NCBI RefSeq assembly: GCF_018333235.1
Contig: NZ_BORP01000002.1
Coordinates: 522,935-586,934 of the forward strand
DNA length: 64,000 bases
Direction: 5' to 3'
Source of the DNA: Ornithinibacillus bavariensis
GTDB lineage: Bacteria; Bacillota; Bacilli; Bacillales; Amphibacillaceae
Part shown: positions 43,637 through 53,142 of the stretch, in pieces
How the letters are laid out: each line of letters begins with the position of its first letter
How positions within the stretch are numbered: position 1 is the first letter of the stretch
Notes under the pieces: generated by a model
Database searches by the model: none
What the model saw: only the letters and a program-made list of their open reading frames with translations
Told to the model about the DNA's origin: nothing
Made by a program: the position numbers and the translations under genes

Positions 43637-44560
43637 ATGGAACAAAGAGTAAATAATGGTTATAAGATTAAAAAGAGTTTCATAAGAAATTGGCAATTAT
43701 ACCTATTCCTTTTACCTGTAGTAACCTATTTTATTATTTTTCATTACATCCCTATGTATGGTGTGCAGATTGCATTTAAGGATTTCTTTTATAATTTAGG
43801 GATTATGGGTAGCCCGTGGGTAGGATTTGAGCATTTTGAGAGATTTTTTAATTCGTATTATTTTTGGAGATTATTGAAGAATACAATCATATTGAATGCA
43901 TATGGCCTGCTGTTGTTCCCACTTCCCATCATTTTTGCGCTTGCTTTAAACGAGCTAAGAAATGGATCTTTTAAAAAATGGTCGCAGACACTCACTTATG
44001 CACCACATTTTATATCAGTTGTCGTAGTGGTTGGGATGCTTGTTGCATTTTTAGATCCGAATACTGGGATAGTCAATCATGCACTTCGGGCACTGGGAAT
44101 GGAGCCGGTTTCCTTTTTAACTAGTCCCGAATGGTTTCGACATATCTATGTATGGTCAGGGCAATGGCAGTCATTAGGCTGGGGAACTATAATCTATTTA
44201 GCTGCACTAGCTGGTGTTAATCCAGAACTTCATGAAGCAGCTAAAGTGGATGGTGCAACAAGATTTCAACGTATTTTACATATCAACATACCCACAATAA
44301 TGCCTACAATAATCATACTATTCATTTTAAACATAGGTAACTTTATGCAAATTGGTTTTGAAAAGGTTCTATTAATGCAAAACAATTTGAACGCTGAAAC
44401 ATCCGATATCATCCAAACATTTGTTTATGAAACTGGTCTTTTAGAAGGGCAATATAGTTTTGCAGCGGCAATTGGATTATTTGAGTCGATGATTAATATT
44501 GTTCTTTTAATTACAGTTAATCAAATCGCGAGGAAGGTTAGCGAAAATAGCTTATGGTGA
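43637..44560 (+). CDS. Sugar ABC permease, LplB-type
   Basis: 307 residues with six membrane segments and the CUT1 EAA loop NPELHEAAKVDGATRFQRIL. N-terminus (RNWQLYLFLLPVVTYFIIFH) and MYGVQIAFKDF are typical of LplB/YteP-like permeases paired with LplA binders. Forms the channel together with the next gene. No ATPase gene is in the operon; such importers commonly share the MsmX ATPase. Confidence 0.95.
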   Translation: MEQRVNNGYKIKKSFIRNWQLYLFLLPVVTYFIIFHYIPMYGVQIAFKDFFYNLGIMGSPWVGFEHFERFFNSYYFWRLLKNTIILNAYGLLLFPLPIIFALALNELRNGSFKKWSQTLTYAPHFISVVVVVGMLVAFLDPNTGIVNHALRALGMEPVSFLTSPEWFRHIYVWSGQWQSLGWGTIIYLAALAGVNPELHEAAKVDGATRFQRILHINIPTIMPTIIILFILNIGNFMQIGFEKVLLMQNNLNAETSDIIQTFVYETGLLEGQYSFAAAIGLFESMINIVLLITVNQIARKVSENSLW

Positions 44561-44572
44561 GGGGGAATCAGG

Positions 44573-45469
44573 ATGTCAAGATTTAGTTTATCAGACCGAG
44601 CATTTGAACGAATTAACTTTTTCTTTGTATTAATCATTACAATTATTATTCTATATCCACTAATCTTTGTTATTAGTGCATCAATTAGTGACCCTCAAGC
44701 AGTAAATTCAGGAAAAATGTGGCTTTGGCCAGTGGATATAACATTTGATGGATTTGTAAGGGTATTCCAAAATAAAGCGATTTGGGTCGGATATAGAAAT
44801 ACAATTATATACACGATTATCGGTGTCTGTTTCCATCTATTTATGCTACTTCCAGCTGCTTACGCTTTATCTAGGAAAGAATTAATGGCAAAGAAGTTCT
44901 TCCTCTGGTTTATCCTGATTACCATGCTTTTTAATGGTGGATTAATCCCAACTTATTTAGTCGTGAAAAGCTTGGGAATGGTTGATACCATGTGGGCAAT
45001 TGTAATTCCAGGTGCTATTGGGGCTTGGTCATTACTTGTTGCACGTACTTTCTTTCAGCAAACAATTCCTGACCAACTAGTAGAAGCGTCAAAAATAGAT
45101 GGTGCAAGTGATTTTTACTTGTTTATTAAAGTAGTCCTGCCCCTCTCACTACCAATTATTGCGGTAATGGCATTATTTCATGCGGTCGCATTGTGGAACC
45201 AATATTTCAATGCATTGATTTATTTATCAAACGAGAATCTATATCCATTACAGTTAATACTTCGGCAAATATTAATCCTAAATGAGGTAAGTGCTAGCAG
45301 TGCTGCATCATTAGCCGGCGGTGCTCAGTCATTTGCTGAACAGGTCAAGACAGCTTCTCTTGTTAAATACGCAGTTATTATCGTTTCAGCATTACCACTT
45401 TTAATAGTTTATCCTTTTTTACAGCGTTTTTTTGTAAAAGGGGTATTAATTGGATCGGTGAAGGAATAA
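44573..45469 (+). CDS. Sugar ABC permease, YtcP-type
   Basis: 298 residues, six membrane segments, EAA loop IPDQLVEASKIDGASDFYLF. Typical YtcP/LplC second permease: FDGFVRVFQNKAIWVGYRNT, MLFNGGLIPTYLVVKSLGM and the C-terminal QRFFVKGVLIGSVKE. Thirteen bases after the first permease gene, with which it forms the heterodimeric channel. Confidence 0.95.
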   Translation: MSRFSLSDRAFERINFFFVLIITIIILYPLIFVISASISDPQAVNSGKMWLWPVDITFDGFVRVFQNKAIWVGYRNTIIYTIIGVCFHLFMLLPAAYALSRKELMAKKFFLWFILITMLFNGGLIPTYLVVKSLGMVDTMWAIVIPGAIGAWSLLVARTFFQQTIPDQLVEASKIDGASDFYLFIKVVLPLSLPIIAVMALFHAVALWNQYFNALIYLSNENLYPLQLILRQILILNEVSASSAASLAGGAQSFAEQVKTASLVKYAVIIVSALPLLIVYPFLQRFFVKGVLIGSVKE

Positions 45470-45495
45470 CCGGAGAAAGGTAAAAAAGAAGAAGG

Positions 45496-46122
45496 TTGAA
45501 AAAAATGAATGGTATTGTAAATGGATATTACCGTTTTTCGGTATGGATAATGCGGTTTGCTTTATTAAATTTATATTGGCTAGCTTTTACAGCTCTTGGT
45601 TTAGTTGTATTAGGTTTTATGCCGGCAACAACAGCTATGTTTGCGGTTGTCAGGAAGTGGGTTAAGGGCGAGGAAGATGTACCTATATTGGCGACTTTTT
45701 GGAAAACATTTCATACGGAATTTTGGAAAACGAATGGTTTAGGACTGATTTTGTTCTTGATAGGTTACTTTTTAGTCATTGAATTAAATATTCTACGTGC
45801 CCAGGAAAGTATCGTTTATCTTATTGTAAGTTTTACTGTAATAGTGACACTTATTTTATATGTTATCGTCCTAACATTTTTCTTTCCAATCTTTGTCCAT
45901 TTTCGACTTCGAATAGTAGATTATTTGATGTGGCCATTTATTGTTGGTGTAAAACACCCGATATTAACCGTTTTTATTTTTGTAGTTATAGGAATTGCAT
46001 ATCAAATAACATGGACGTCTATTCCAGCTCTTTTCTTTTTCTTTGGAGGGAGTTTAACGTCATTTTTTATTATGTGGGCGGTATCCAAGACATTTCCCTA
46101 TTATGAAAAACAAGAGGCTTAG
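45496..46122 (+). CDS. DUF624 (YesL-like) membrane protein
   Basis: 208 residues with about five membrane segments; PATTAMFAVVRKWVKGEED is the DUF624 signature. YesL-like proteins occur in many oligosaccharide ABC operons, presumably as transporter accessories; their role is unproven. Start uncertain: TTG 45496, or ATG 45505 which has AGAAGG better spaced. Confidence 0.88.
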   Translation: MKKMNGIVNGYYRFSVWIMRFALLNLYWLAFTALGLVVLGFMPATTAMFAVVRKWVKGEEDVPILATFWKTFHTEFWKTNGLGLILFLIGYFLVIELNILRAQESIVYLIVSFTVIVTLILYVIVLTFFFPIFVHFRLRIVDYLMWPFIVGVKHPILTVFIFVVIGIAYQITWTSIPALFFFFGGSLTSFFIMWAVSKTFPYYEKQEA

Positions 46123-46211
46123 ATATTCTAAGTGAACATTAAATATAGAGTCAAAGTATGGCTAAATGGTAAAGAATAGATCCTAATTTAGGGATAGTAG
46201 GAGCAAAGTAT

Positions 46212-47309
46212 ATGGTGATCATCGAAGGAGCAACACTAGTAAATGGTACGCAATGTAATATTGTTGTGAAGGATGGCTTAATTGAAGAAATAACGATAGA
46301 TAATGTAGTGGGTGGTGATGTGATTTCAATCCCTAAGGGGGTATACGTTAGCCCAGGGTGGATTGATTTACATTCACATGCCTTTCCTAATTTCGAGCCA
46401 TACTGTTCTCACCCTGATAATATTGGCTATACTTCAGGGGTTACAACTGTTGTGGATGCGGGAAGTTGTGGGGCAGATGACATTACAGACTTTTATGAGC
46501 TTGCTAAAGAGTGTCATACAAGAGTATTAGCTTTTTTAAATGTTTCAAGTATAGGACTTCGGGTTAGAAATGAATTGACCGATTTGTCTAACCTCTCATT
46601 TGAAAAAATTGAACATTCCTTTCAAAGATTTCCTGACTTTCTAGTAGGGCTAAAGGCTAGAATGAGTGCAAGTGTGATTGGCGAAAATGACATTAAACCT
46701 TTGAAGCTTACAATGGATTATGCGAGTAAACTAAAAAAGCCTGTAATGGTACATGTAGGAAGTGCCCCTCCATTACTAAGTGAAATTGCAGAACAATTAA
46801 GAAAAGGTGATATTATAACCCATTGTTTTAATGGCAAAGAAGGGAATACCATTATTGACGATGATTTGTCTATCAAGAAAGCAATTAGAGATGCAACAAA
46901 TCGTGGAGTTTATCTTGATGTAGGACATGGAACATCTAGTTTTTCATTCGAGATTGCTAAGCAGGCTATGAAAGGGAGATTACCTTTACATAGTATAAGT
47001 ACTGACATCTATGAACAAAATCGTCTTTATGGCCCGGTCTATAGTTTGGCAACAACCATGACGAAATTTTTAGCATTAGGCTATTCATTAGAAGATGTAG
47101 TAAAAAGCGTAACTGAGACTCCTGCAAAGATTCTAAAGAAACCTTTATTAGGAGTATTAAAAAGAGGGGCAGTTGCAGATTTAACTTTTTTTACTATAGA
47201 AGATAAGAACGTGACTTTAATAGATTCGTTGGGAAACAAATTAGACTCCCCAATTCAAATTAAGCCTTTTGCAGTAATTCTAGGGGGAAAATATTATGAG
47301 TGTATCTAA
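46212..47309 (+). CDS. Amidohydrolase/deacetylase, likely acting on an N-acetyl aldonate
   Basis: 365 residues of the metal-dependent amidohydrolase superfamily in the EF0837/Atu3266-like deacetylase subgroup. Metal ligands: H54 and H56 in IDLHSHAFP, K148 in VGLKARMS (expected carboxylated), H181, H204 (ITHCFNG) and D265 in STDIYEQN. Subgroup members hydrolyse N-acetyl groups of D-amino acids or related acids and are often encoded beside a SelA-like ammonia-lyase, as here (14-base overlap). In this context N-acetylglucosaminate or a similar amino-sugar acid is the inferred substrate. SD AGGAG. Confidence 0.88.
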   Translation: MVIIEGATLVNGTQCNIVVKDGLIEEITIDNVVGGDVISIPKGVYVSPGWIDLHSHAFPNFEPYCSHPDNIGYTSGVTTVVDAGSCGADDITDFYELAKECHTRVLAFLNVSSIGLRVRNELTDLSNLSFEKIEHSFQRFPDFLVGLKARMSASVIGENDIKPLKLTMDYASKLKKPVMVHVGSAPPLLSEIAEQLRKGDIITHCFNGKEGNTIIDDDLSIKKAIRDATNRGVYLDVGHGTSSFSFEIAKQAMKGRLPLHSISTDIYEQNRLYGPVYSLATTMTKFLALGYSLEDVVKSVTETPAKILKKPLLGVLKRGAVADLTFFTIEDKNVTLIDSLGNKLDSPIQIKPFAVILGGKYYECI

Positions 47310-48423
47310 ATTAAATCTCCGAAGAGTTGTTAATGCTAGTGGTAAAATGAGCATTTTAGGTGTATCCACCCTTTCAGATGAAGTAGTAGAAGCAATAAAA
47401 GAAGGTGCGCAGCGTTACTATGAGATGGAAGAGCTTCACCATAAAGCGGGTCAATATATTGCGGAGCAGTTGAAGACGGAGGGAGCGCTGATAACTAACT
47501 CAGCATCGTCAGCCATTGCGCTAGCAATAGCAGGACTTATTACAAAGGGAGATTCTTACTTTGTAGAACACTTATATGAAATCAATCAATCGCTTCATCG
47601 AGAGGTCTTAATTATGATGGGTCACCTCATTAATTATGGAGCACCTATTAGTACCATGATTCAACTAGGTGGAGGAGAAGTTAAATCAGTAGGTTATGCA
47701 AATGGCTGTACGATGAATCAGATTGAAGCTGCAATAACAAATCGTACAGTGGCAATAGTGTATGTACAGTCCCATCATACTGTACAAAAGAGTATGCCAC
47801 CACTAAAGGAGATTAGTTCACTAGCACAAAAACATAATATCCCATTAATTGTTGATGCAGCCGCTGAAACAAATATAATGGTATATTCAAACTATGCGGA
47901 TCTAATAATTTGGAGTGGATCTAAAGCGTTAGAAGGACCAACATCAGGTATATTAGCTGGTAAAAAGAATTATGTCGATTTTGCCAGAATGCATAATCAA
48001 GGAATAGGAAGGGCCATGAAAATTGGAAAGGAATCTATTTTTGGATTATTACAGGCAATTGACCAATATAATTGGCAAGAAATTAGTAAGGAGCAACAAC
48101 TAGAGAGGTTAAGTCATTTTGAATGCTTAAATGATTTAAATGGTATTACTGTATCCATCCATCAGGATGAGTCAAAAAGAGAAATATATCGGGCACGAAT
48201 CCTAGTAGATGAAAAAAGTGTGTCCACACCTGCAACACATATCGTCCAAGCACTAAAAGAGGGCGAAATAGCTATTTATACGAGAGACTACCATGCAAAC
48301 AACGGCTATTTTGAAATAGATCCGAGAACAATAGATGATCAAGACATACCTTTAATTATAAATAAATTTAAAGAAACGTTGGAGGCAAGGTCTCCCATAA
48401 TCACCGATGAAGATTTCACATAA
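47296..48423 (+). CDS. SelA-like PLP ammonia-lyase (DgaE-like)
   Basis: 375 residues of the SelA/DgaE subgroup of fold-type I PLP enzymes. PLP lysine K210 in IIWSGSKALEGPTSG, D187 in PLIVDAAAETN contacts the pyridine nitrogen, and TNSASSAIALAIAG is the phosphate-binding segment. It lacks the selenocysteine-biosynthesis context. DgaE converts D-glucosaminate-6-phosphate to KDGP and ammonia. Here the importer would deliver unphosphorylated substrate and a kinase follows, so D-glucosaminate to KDG is the inferred reaction. Confidence 0.87.
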   Translation: MSVSKLNLRRVVNASGKMSILGVSTLSDEVVEAIKEGAQRYYEMEELHHKAGQYIAEQLKTEGALITNSASSAIALAIAGLITKGDSYFVEHLYEINQSLHREVLIMMGHLINYGAPISTMIQLGGGEVKSVGYANGCTMNQIEAAITNRTVAIVYVQSHHTVQKSMPPLKEISSLAQKHNIPLIVDAAAETNIMVYSNYADLIIWSGSKALEGPTSGILAGKKNYVDFARMHNQGIGRAMKIGKESIFGLLQAIDQYNWQEISKEQQLERLSHFECLNDLNGITVSIHQDESKREIYRARILVDEKSVSTPATHIVQALKEGEIAIYTRDYHANNGYFEIDPRTIDDQDIPLIINKFKETLEARSPIITDEDFT

Positions 48424-48461
48424 ATTATACGATGAAAATAATAAAGTAGGGTGAACAAGAG

Positions 48462-49478
48462 ATGGGGATGAAGGGAACAATTAAAGCATTTGGAGAGGTC
48501 ATGATGAGGTTAGAAGCTCCTCATTATTTGAAATTAGAACAAACCCGTGAACTTAAGGTGCTTTATTCAGGTACAGGACTGAATGTATTAAGTGCATTAA
48601 ATAAATATGGTTATGATACTTCACTTATTACAAAATTACCATCGAATAGTTTGGGAGATGCTGCACTTAGCTATATTGGCTCATTAGGAGTTGGTATCTC
48701 TGATATCCTTCGCGGTGGTGAATATCTTGGAATGTATTTCCTTGAAAACGGTTTTGATATTAGACCTTCAAGAGTTACCTATTCGAATAGGAAGGAAAGT
48801 AGTTTCTGTACATCCAGCATAATGGAATATGATCTAAATAATATATTAAAGGATACTGCTTTAATTCATCTGTGTGGAATTACACTTTCTATATCTGATC
48901 AAACCAGAAGTAATGTGCAGTACCTTGTCAAAAAAGCTAAGGAATTCGGAATAACTGTAGTTTTTGATTTTAACTACCGTCCAAAGCTCTGGAAAAACAA
49001 TGTTCAAGCTAGAGGCTATTATCAATCAATATTACAGCATACTGATATTTGTTTTATGACAGAAAGAGATGCACAATATATACTGGAAATGGAAACAAAT
49101 CAAGTGGAACAGGAAAAGCAAATTGAAGATTTGATTCCTAAGGTGGCAGATGCATACGATATACAGGTCATTGCAGGAACAATAAGAAATAAGCTTAAGG
49201 AAGGAAAACATACTATTCGTGGGTATATGTTCCATCAGCATTCATTTTACTTCTCTAGGGATTATAGCTTTTCATCACTTGAACGTATTGGTGCTGGTGA
49301 TGCATTTTCCAGTGGAATTTTGCATGGGGTGCTTTCACAGTATCTACCTAAAGACTCCATTGAATTTGCAACAGCTGCATGTGCATTAGCCCATACGACG
49401 TATGGAGATTCGCCTGTATGTTTAGAGGAAGAGATTTGGTCATTAGTTAACCGAGATGAAGTACAGATAGAAAGGTAG
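48462..49478 (+). CDS. kdgK: PfkB-family kinase, likely 2-dehydro-3-deoxygluconokinase
   Basis: 338 residues. PfkB features: YSGTGLNVLSALNKYG near the N-terminus, FDFNYRPKLWKN, characteristic of KDG kinases, and RIGAGDAFSSGILHG with catalytic base D280. It would phosphorylate 2-keto-3-deoxygluconate to KDPG, completing the pathway begun by the upstream lyase. A KDPG aldolase is not in the window. The GntR gene follows after 6 bases. Confidence 0.88.
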   Translation: MGMKGTIKAFGEVMMRLEAPHYLKLEQTRELKVLYSGTGLNVLSALNKYGYDTSLITKLPSNSLGDAALSYIGSLGVGISDILRGGEYLGMYFLENGFDIRPSRVTYSNRKESSFCTSSIMEYDLNNILKDTALIHLCGITLSISDQTRSNVQYLVKKAKEFGITVVFDFNYRPKLWKNNVQARGYYQSILQHTDICFMTERDAQYILEMETNQVEQEKQIEDLIPKVADAYDIQVIAGTIRNKLKEGKHTIRGYMFHQHSFYFSRDYSFSSLERIGAGDAFSSGILHGVLSQYLPKDSIEFATAACALAHTTYGDSPVCLEEEIWSLVNRDEVQIER

Positions 49479-49484
49479 AATGAT

Positions 49485-50195
49485 ATGAAATTAACATTAA
49501 AGAAAGGTCCACTATATATACAGGTACAGGAAATATTAAAGGAACGGATTATAAATGGTATCTATCCCAAGCATACGCTTATCCCATCAGAACCTGAACT
49601 AAAAGAGGAATTTAATGTTAGTCTAATTACAATACGAAAGGCCGTAGAACAGTTGGCGCTTCAGGGCTATGTTGAAAAAAGAAGCGGTATTGGTACGACT
49701 GTATTGGATAATCATGCTGTGTCGAAGCTATCAAAAGGACAAAGGTTCTCTGAGTACCTAATAAATAATGGTTATGACTTAAAGAAAGAATCGGCCGCAT
49801 TATCCTTAATTAATACAGAGCAGGACACTTTATTAGCAGAGTATTTTGGCGAGGAATGCTATTGCATTGAACGAATTTATACCTTAAATAGTAAGCCATA
49901 TATTCATTTTAGGCATTATATACACAAAACTGTAAAACTACCGAACGATACAACAAGTCTTTTAGACTCACTCTACGAGATACTATTCCAGCAAGGAATA
50001 AAATTTAATCGCTTTAAGGATGAGTTTGGTGTGGAGGTCCCTGCAAAATATATTGCAGACATTTTAAAAATAGAACAAAAGCCTTTAATGCAACGTATTA
50101 GACATTCTTTCGATATAGATGATCGATTAATAGAGTATTCAATTGCATATTATAATACTGACATTCATAAATATGTTGTTAACTTTGATGTATAG
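49485..50195 (+). CDS. GntR/HutC-family transcription regulator
   Basis: 236 residues. N-terminal wHTH (PLYIQVQEILKERIINGIYP, SLITIRKAVEQLALQGYVEK) and C-terminal UTRA ligand-binding domain (EDTLLAEYFGEECYCIERIY). Last gene of the importer/catabolic operon, so probably its local repressor, released by a pathway sugar acid. The repeats at 41602-41634 are candidate operators. Confidence 0.93.
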   Translation: MKLTLKKGPLYIQVQEILKERIINGIYPKHTLIPSEPELKEEFNVSLITIRKAVEQLALQGYVEKRSGIGTTVLDNHAVSKLSKGQRFSEYLINNGYDLKKESAALSLINTEQDTLLAEYFGEECYCIERIYTLNSKPYIHFRHYIHKTVKLPNDTTSLLDSLYEILFQQGIKFNRFKDEFGVEVPAKYIADILKIEQKPLMQRIRHSFDIDDRLIEYSIAYYNTDIHKYVVNFDV

Positions 50196-50214
50196 GTCAT
50201 ATTACACCCTTTAA

Positions 50215-50255
50215 GGGCAGCGGGGATTCGTTGGAATCCTTGCTGCTCTATTTAT
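50215..50255 (+). terminator. Terminator of the amino-sugar operon
   Basis: GGGCAGCGGGGATTC / GAATCCTTGCTGCTC hairpin with 4-base loop, followed by TATTTATC. Confidence 0.75.
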
Positions 50256-50523
50256 CATTATGTTAATAAAATAAGTTGACCACGAACAGCTACTAAGTAA
50301 TAATTTATAGTAGACTTTTAATTTTGTGCCATTGGTCAAAAAAGAAAACCTGGTTGTTTAAAACTAAGTTGTTTCCCAGGATAGCCATGGAACTCTACAG
50401 AGGAAGCAATTGTATAAAAATTTAAGAGTAAGTATGACTCTAATGCAACAGAAAAATAATACTTAGCAACTCTCGTCTTTTAATCTGTTCATATCAGAAA
50501 CCTTATATTGTTGTATCCATAAA
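50256..50523. other. Intergenic, nothing recognised
   Basis: About 270 bases between convergent transcription units; no gene, promoter or further repeat noticed. Confidence 0.4.
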
Positions 50524-50559
50524 ACCCCAAAAGCCAGTTTATACGCTAACTATTGGGGC
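50524..50559 (-). terminator. Terminator of the two-gene secreted-protein unit
   Basis: CCCCAA / TTGGGG outer stem with inner AGTT/AACT pairing; minus strand ends in GGGGTTTTAT. Confidence 0.65.
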
Positions 50560-50593
50560 TAATTTATAATGCTTTACATTTCTTTAAGTATAA

Positions 50594-51013
50594 TCATTTA
50601 TCTTTGTAACGGTCGGGGTTAGATACATTAATTATGTCAAATTCATCAATAACAGTTACACCATCGACATCATACAGAGGTATAGTGCGAACAACAACGG
50701 GAGTACCTGCTGCAACAAGAGCCATTTTCTTCTCAGTTTGCTTTTGGATCGCTAGGGCTTCTTCGGGTGTACTTGGCATTTCTCCATCCAGATCTTCACG
50801 GTATACATATCCTTCCTCACCGTTAACTCCAATTGCAGCAATCAAGTCGGGCTCTTCTTGAGGAGACTTAGCCATCGCTGCTGAGCCATAAGTTTGCCCT
50901 GCTTGATTTTTAGGAAAGTTGTTGTTTTGGGTGGCAAATGCGGTTATCGCAGAGAAACTTAACAGTAGTCCTAGAACCAATGTTAATAAAAAGATTCTTT
51001 TATTACTCTTCAT
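50594..51013 (-). CDS. Secreted protein of unknown function
   Basis: 139 residues with a clear signal peptide (residues 1-27, cleavage near AFA). The mature part contains EEPDLIAAIGVNGEEGYVY and PSTPEEALAIQKQ, then TPVVVRTIPLYDVDGVTVI; no cysteine. A similar GxEGYVxxxDLxGExPxTPEEALAIQ pattern is, as I recall, found in short exported proteins of bacilli without known role. Fifteen bases downstream of another secreted-protein gene, so likely one operon. Confidence 0.75.
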   Translation of the reverse strand: MKSNKRIFLLTLVLGLLLSFSAITAFATQNNNFPKNQAGQTYGSAAMAKSPQEEPDLIAAIGVNGEEGYVYREDLDGEMPSTPEEALAIQKQTEKKMALVAAGTPVVVRTIPLYDVDGVTVIDEFDIINVSNPDRYKDK

Positions 51014-51028
51014 ATAATCATCACCTTT

Positions 51029-51505
51029 CTATTGGGCTGTTTGTGACGGGCTAGCGAACGTTGTATAGGTAGTATATCCGTTCCCGTTATATGCTTGAGT
51101 GGCACCTTGGGAATAGTAAGAAGAGCCTTTTGTTGGAGTATAACTTGCAAAGTCACTATTCAAAATATTTGTTTTAGTTGAACTGTAAATAAAGGAAGTA
51201 GAAGCGACCAAAGTACCGCTACTATTGTACATTCTGGCACGAGCACCTAAGTAGCCAGCTGGTACTTCATTGGTAATAGGATTGGTCTGTGCCCTTGTCC
51301 AAGCGTTAGCGTAAAGTCTCCCAGATGTGGAACCGGTTGTAATACCACTGTAGTTTGAATAGTTATGCCCATAAGCTGAATAATATCCCGTCGGACTTGT
51401 GGACGTTCCAGCCCATACAGGGGTTGTTAAAACCAGACCTAAGGCTAGACCTAAAGCCAATCCTAAAAAAGCTATCCCAGTCTTTTTGATAATCCTTTTT
51501 ATCAT
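51029..51505 (-). CDS. Secreted Tyr/Ser/Thr-rich protein, unknown function
   Basis: 158 residues from the ATG at 51505 (AAAGGGTGAT about 8 bases upstream); frames extended further upstream have no SD. Signal peptide IKRIIKKTGIAFLGLALGL ending near VWA. The mature chain is rich in Tyr, Ser, Thr, Asn, Gly and Ala (GYYSAYGHNYSNYSG, YSQGATQAYNGNG), nearly free of charged residues and cysteine, suggesting a beta-rich extracellular fold. It may be a wall or bacteriocin-like protein; nothing diagnostic was recognised. First gene of a two-gene unit. Confidence 0.72.
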   Translation of the reverse strand: MIKRIIKKTGIAFLGLALGLALGLVLTTPVWAGTSTSPTGYYSAYGHNYSNYSGITTGSTSGRLYANAWTRAQTNPITNEVPAGYLGARARMYNSSGTLVASTSFIYSSTKTNILNSDFASYTPTKGSSYYSQGATQAYNGNGYTTYTTFASPSQTAQ

Positions 51506-51659
51506 CAGAAATATCACCCTTTTCTTAATTTTTAGTATATTCAACACTAAACTAACATTATTTTCTAATCCTGACAAGTATTAGTCGTAAAAATACGCAT
51601 TTTTACCTATGTTAGGGTAATGACAGCAAAATACAACGTTAAGTACATTCTAATAATAG

Positions 51660-51705
51660 AAATCCACAGTTCCCTTGTTTGAAAATAGAGAAACTGTGGA
51701 TTTTT
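51660..51705. terminator. Terminator of the MATE gene
   Basis: Perfect 12-bp stem AAATCCACAGTT / AACTGTGGATTT, with T-runs on both strands. Confidence 0.8.
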
Positions 51706-51744
51706 CGTTATTTCATCAAAAATGCTCGATTGTAAAAAATTAGT

Positions 51745-53142
51745 TTACTTGACACTCATCTTGGAGCTAATAATAGTCTTTTTAACGGATCCTTTGAGGA
51801 GATGTTTTATTTTGAATCCAAATAAAATACAACAGGTTAGAACGGAACAGAAATCTGCAATAGGCTCCGCAATAATTACGGCACTTGTTTTTGAAGAAAT
51901 AACCATCGGAAGTATGTACACCAATGGTATAAGCAAAATGATTTTACGAAGTACCGCAATGAAAATGGAAACTTTCGCTTGGCCTAAAGCGATAAAAACC
52001 TGCTGAAATGCTAATTGTATCCCATAAATAATAGTCCCTAAAAAGAATATTTTCATAAGCTCCATAGTAAGTGTAATTAATTCGGGATCATTAGTGAAAA
52101 TCATAATCGGAAGCTGTGGCAGAAAAGTAAATACGCTCCAAATAATCAAACCGAAAATCCCACAGAAGACGCTACTATATTTTATCGTGGACTTTACTCG
52201 CTCATGGTCACCAGCTCCGTAGTTATACCCAATAATCGGCTGTGCCCCCTGCGCAAAACTATTCAATAACAATGTAAATAGTTGCATGAGGACGCTCATG
52301 ATCCCCATTGCAGCAACGTAAAGATCTCCACCATAATTGCCAATAGAAGTATTGAATACAATTTGAATAAGGCTTTCAGTTGATTGCATAATGAACGGAG
52401 AAAGTCCTAATGCCAACACACCGCCAGCTATTTTAAAATTGATTCGTATGTGTTCAAAACGCAGCCGTAGATGTGCTCTTTTGGAAGTAAGAAACCATAT
52501 TACCCATACAGCCGATATTGTTTGCGAAATAACAGTGGCTAATGCCGCGCCTTTTACTCCCATATTCATTCCAAAAATAAAAATAGGATCAAGAATAATA
52601 TTAACTGCTGCGCCTATACATATAGTTATCATAGCAGTTTTAGCAAATCCCTGTGCAGCAATAAATTGATTTAAGCCTAGTGATATAAGTACAGGAACCG
52701 ACCCAATTAAGTATATGCCCATGTAATCTTCAGCAAATGGCAAAGTATCAGGGCTTGCTCCAAATAGGACTAATAGTGGGGATTTAAAGATTAGAAACGT
52801 TATGGTCAATACTGCGGAAGCAATCAATAACATGAAAAGACAACTTCCCAATAGTTCTTCTGCTTTTTTATTTTTTCCTTCTCCCATTTTAATAGAAGCT
52901 AGAGGTGCAGCGCCAAAGCCGATTAGCGCTGAAAATGATTGAATTATCATCATGATAGGGAAGACGATCCCAATACCAGTCAAGGCAAGGGTACCTGTTT
53001 CAGGTATTCTTCCGATAAACATTCGATCGACCACATTGTACAGTGCATTTATTAACTGTGCTACGATTGCTGGAGTAGCAAGTGAAAAAATAAGCTTCGG
53101 AATTTTCTCATTAGCAAAACGTTCATTCATATGATTGCCCAA
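51745..53142 (-). CDS. MATE-family multidrug efflux transporter (MepA-like)
   Basis: 465 residues, twelve membrane segments in two homologous halves. MepA/NorM features include the opening IPKLIFSLATPAIVAQLINA with YNVVDRMFIGRI and, in the second half, NSFAQGAQPIIGYNYGAGD. It exports cationic drugs in exchange for Na+ or H+. The TTG at 53142 is used because AGGAGG lies 8 bases upstream; the ATG at 53130 is too far from it. Monocistronic. Confidence 0.93.
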   Translation of the reverse strand: MGNHMNERFANEKIPKLIFSLATPAIVAQLINALYNVVDRMFIGRIPETGTLALTGIGIVFPIMMIIQSFSALIGFGAAPLASIKMGEGKNKKAEELLGSCLFMLLIASAVLTITFLIFKSPLLVLFGASPDTLPFAEDYMGIYLIGSVPVLISLGLNQFIAAQGFAKTAMITICIGAAVNIILDPIFIFGMNMGVKGAALATVISQTISAVWVIWFLTSKRAHLRLRFEHIRINFKIAGGVLALGLSPFIMQSTESLIQIVFNTSIGNYGGDLYVAAMGIMSVLMQLFTLLLNSFAQGAQPIIGYNYGAGDHERVKSTIKYSSVFCGIFGLIIWSVFTFLPQLPIMIFTNDPELITLTMELMKIFFLGTIIYGIQLAFQQVFIALGQAKVSIFIAVLRKIILLIPLVYILPMVISSKTSAVIIAEPIADFCSVLTCCILFGFKIKHLLKGSVKKTIISSKMSVK

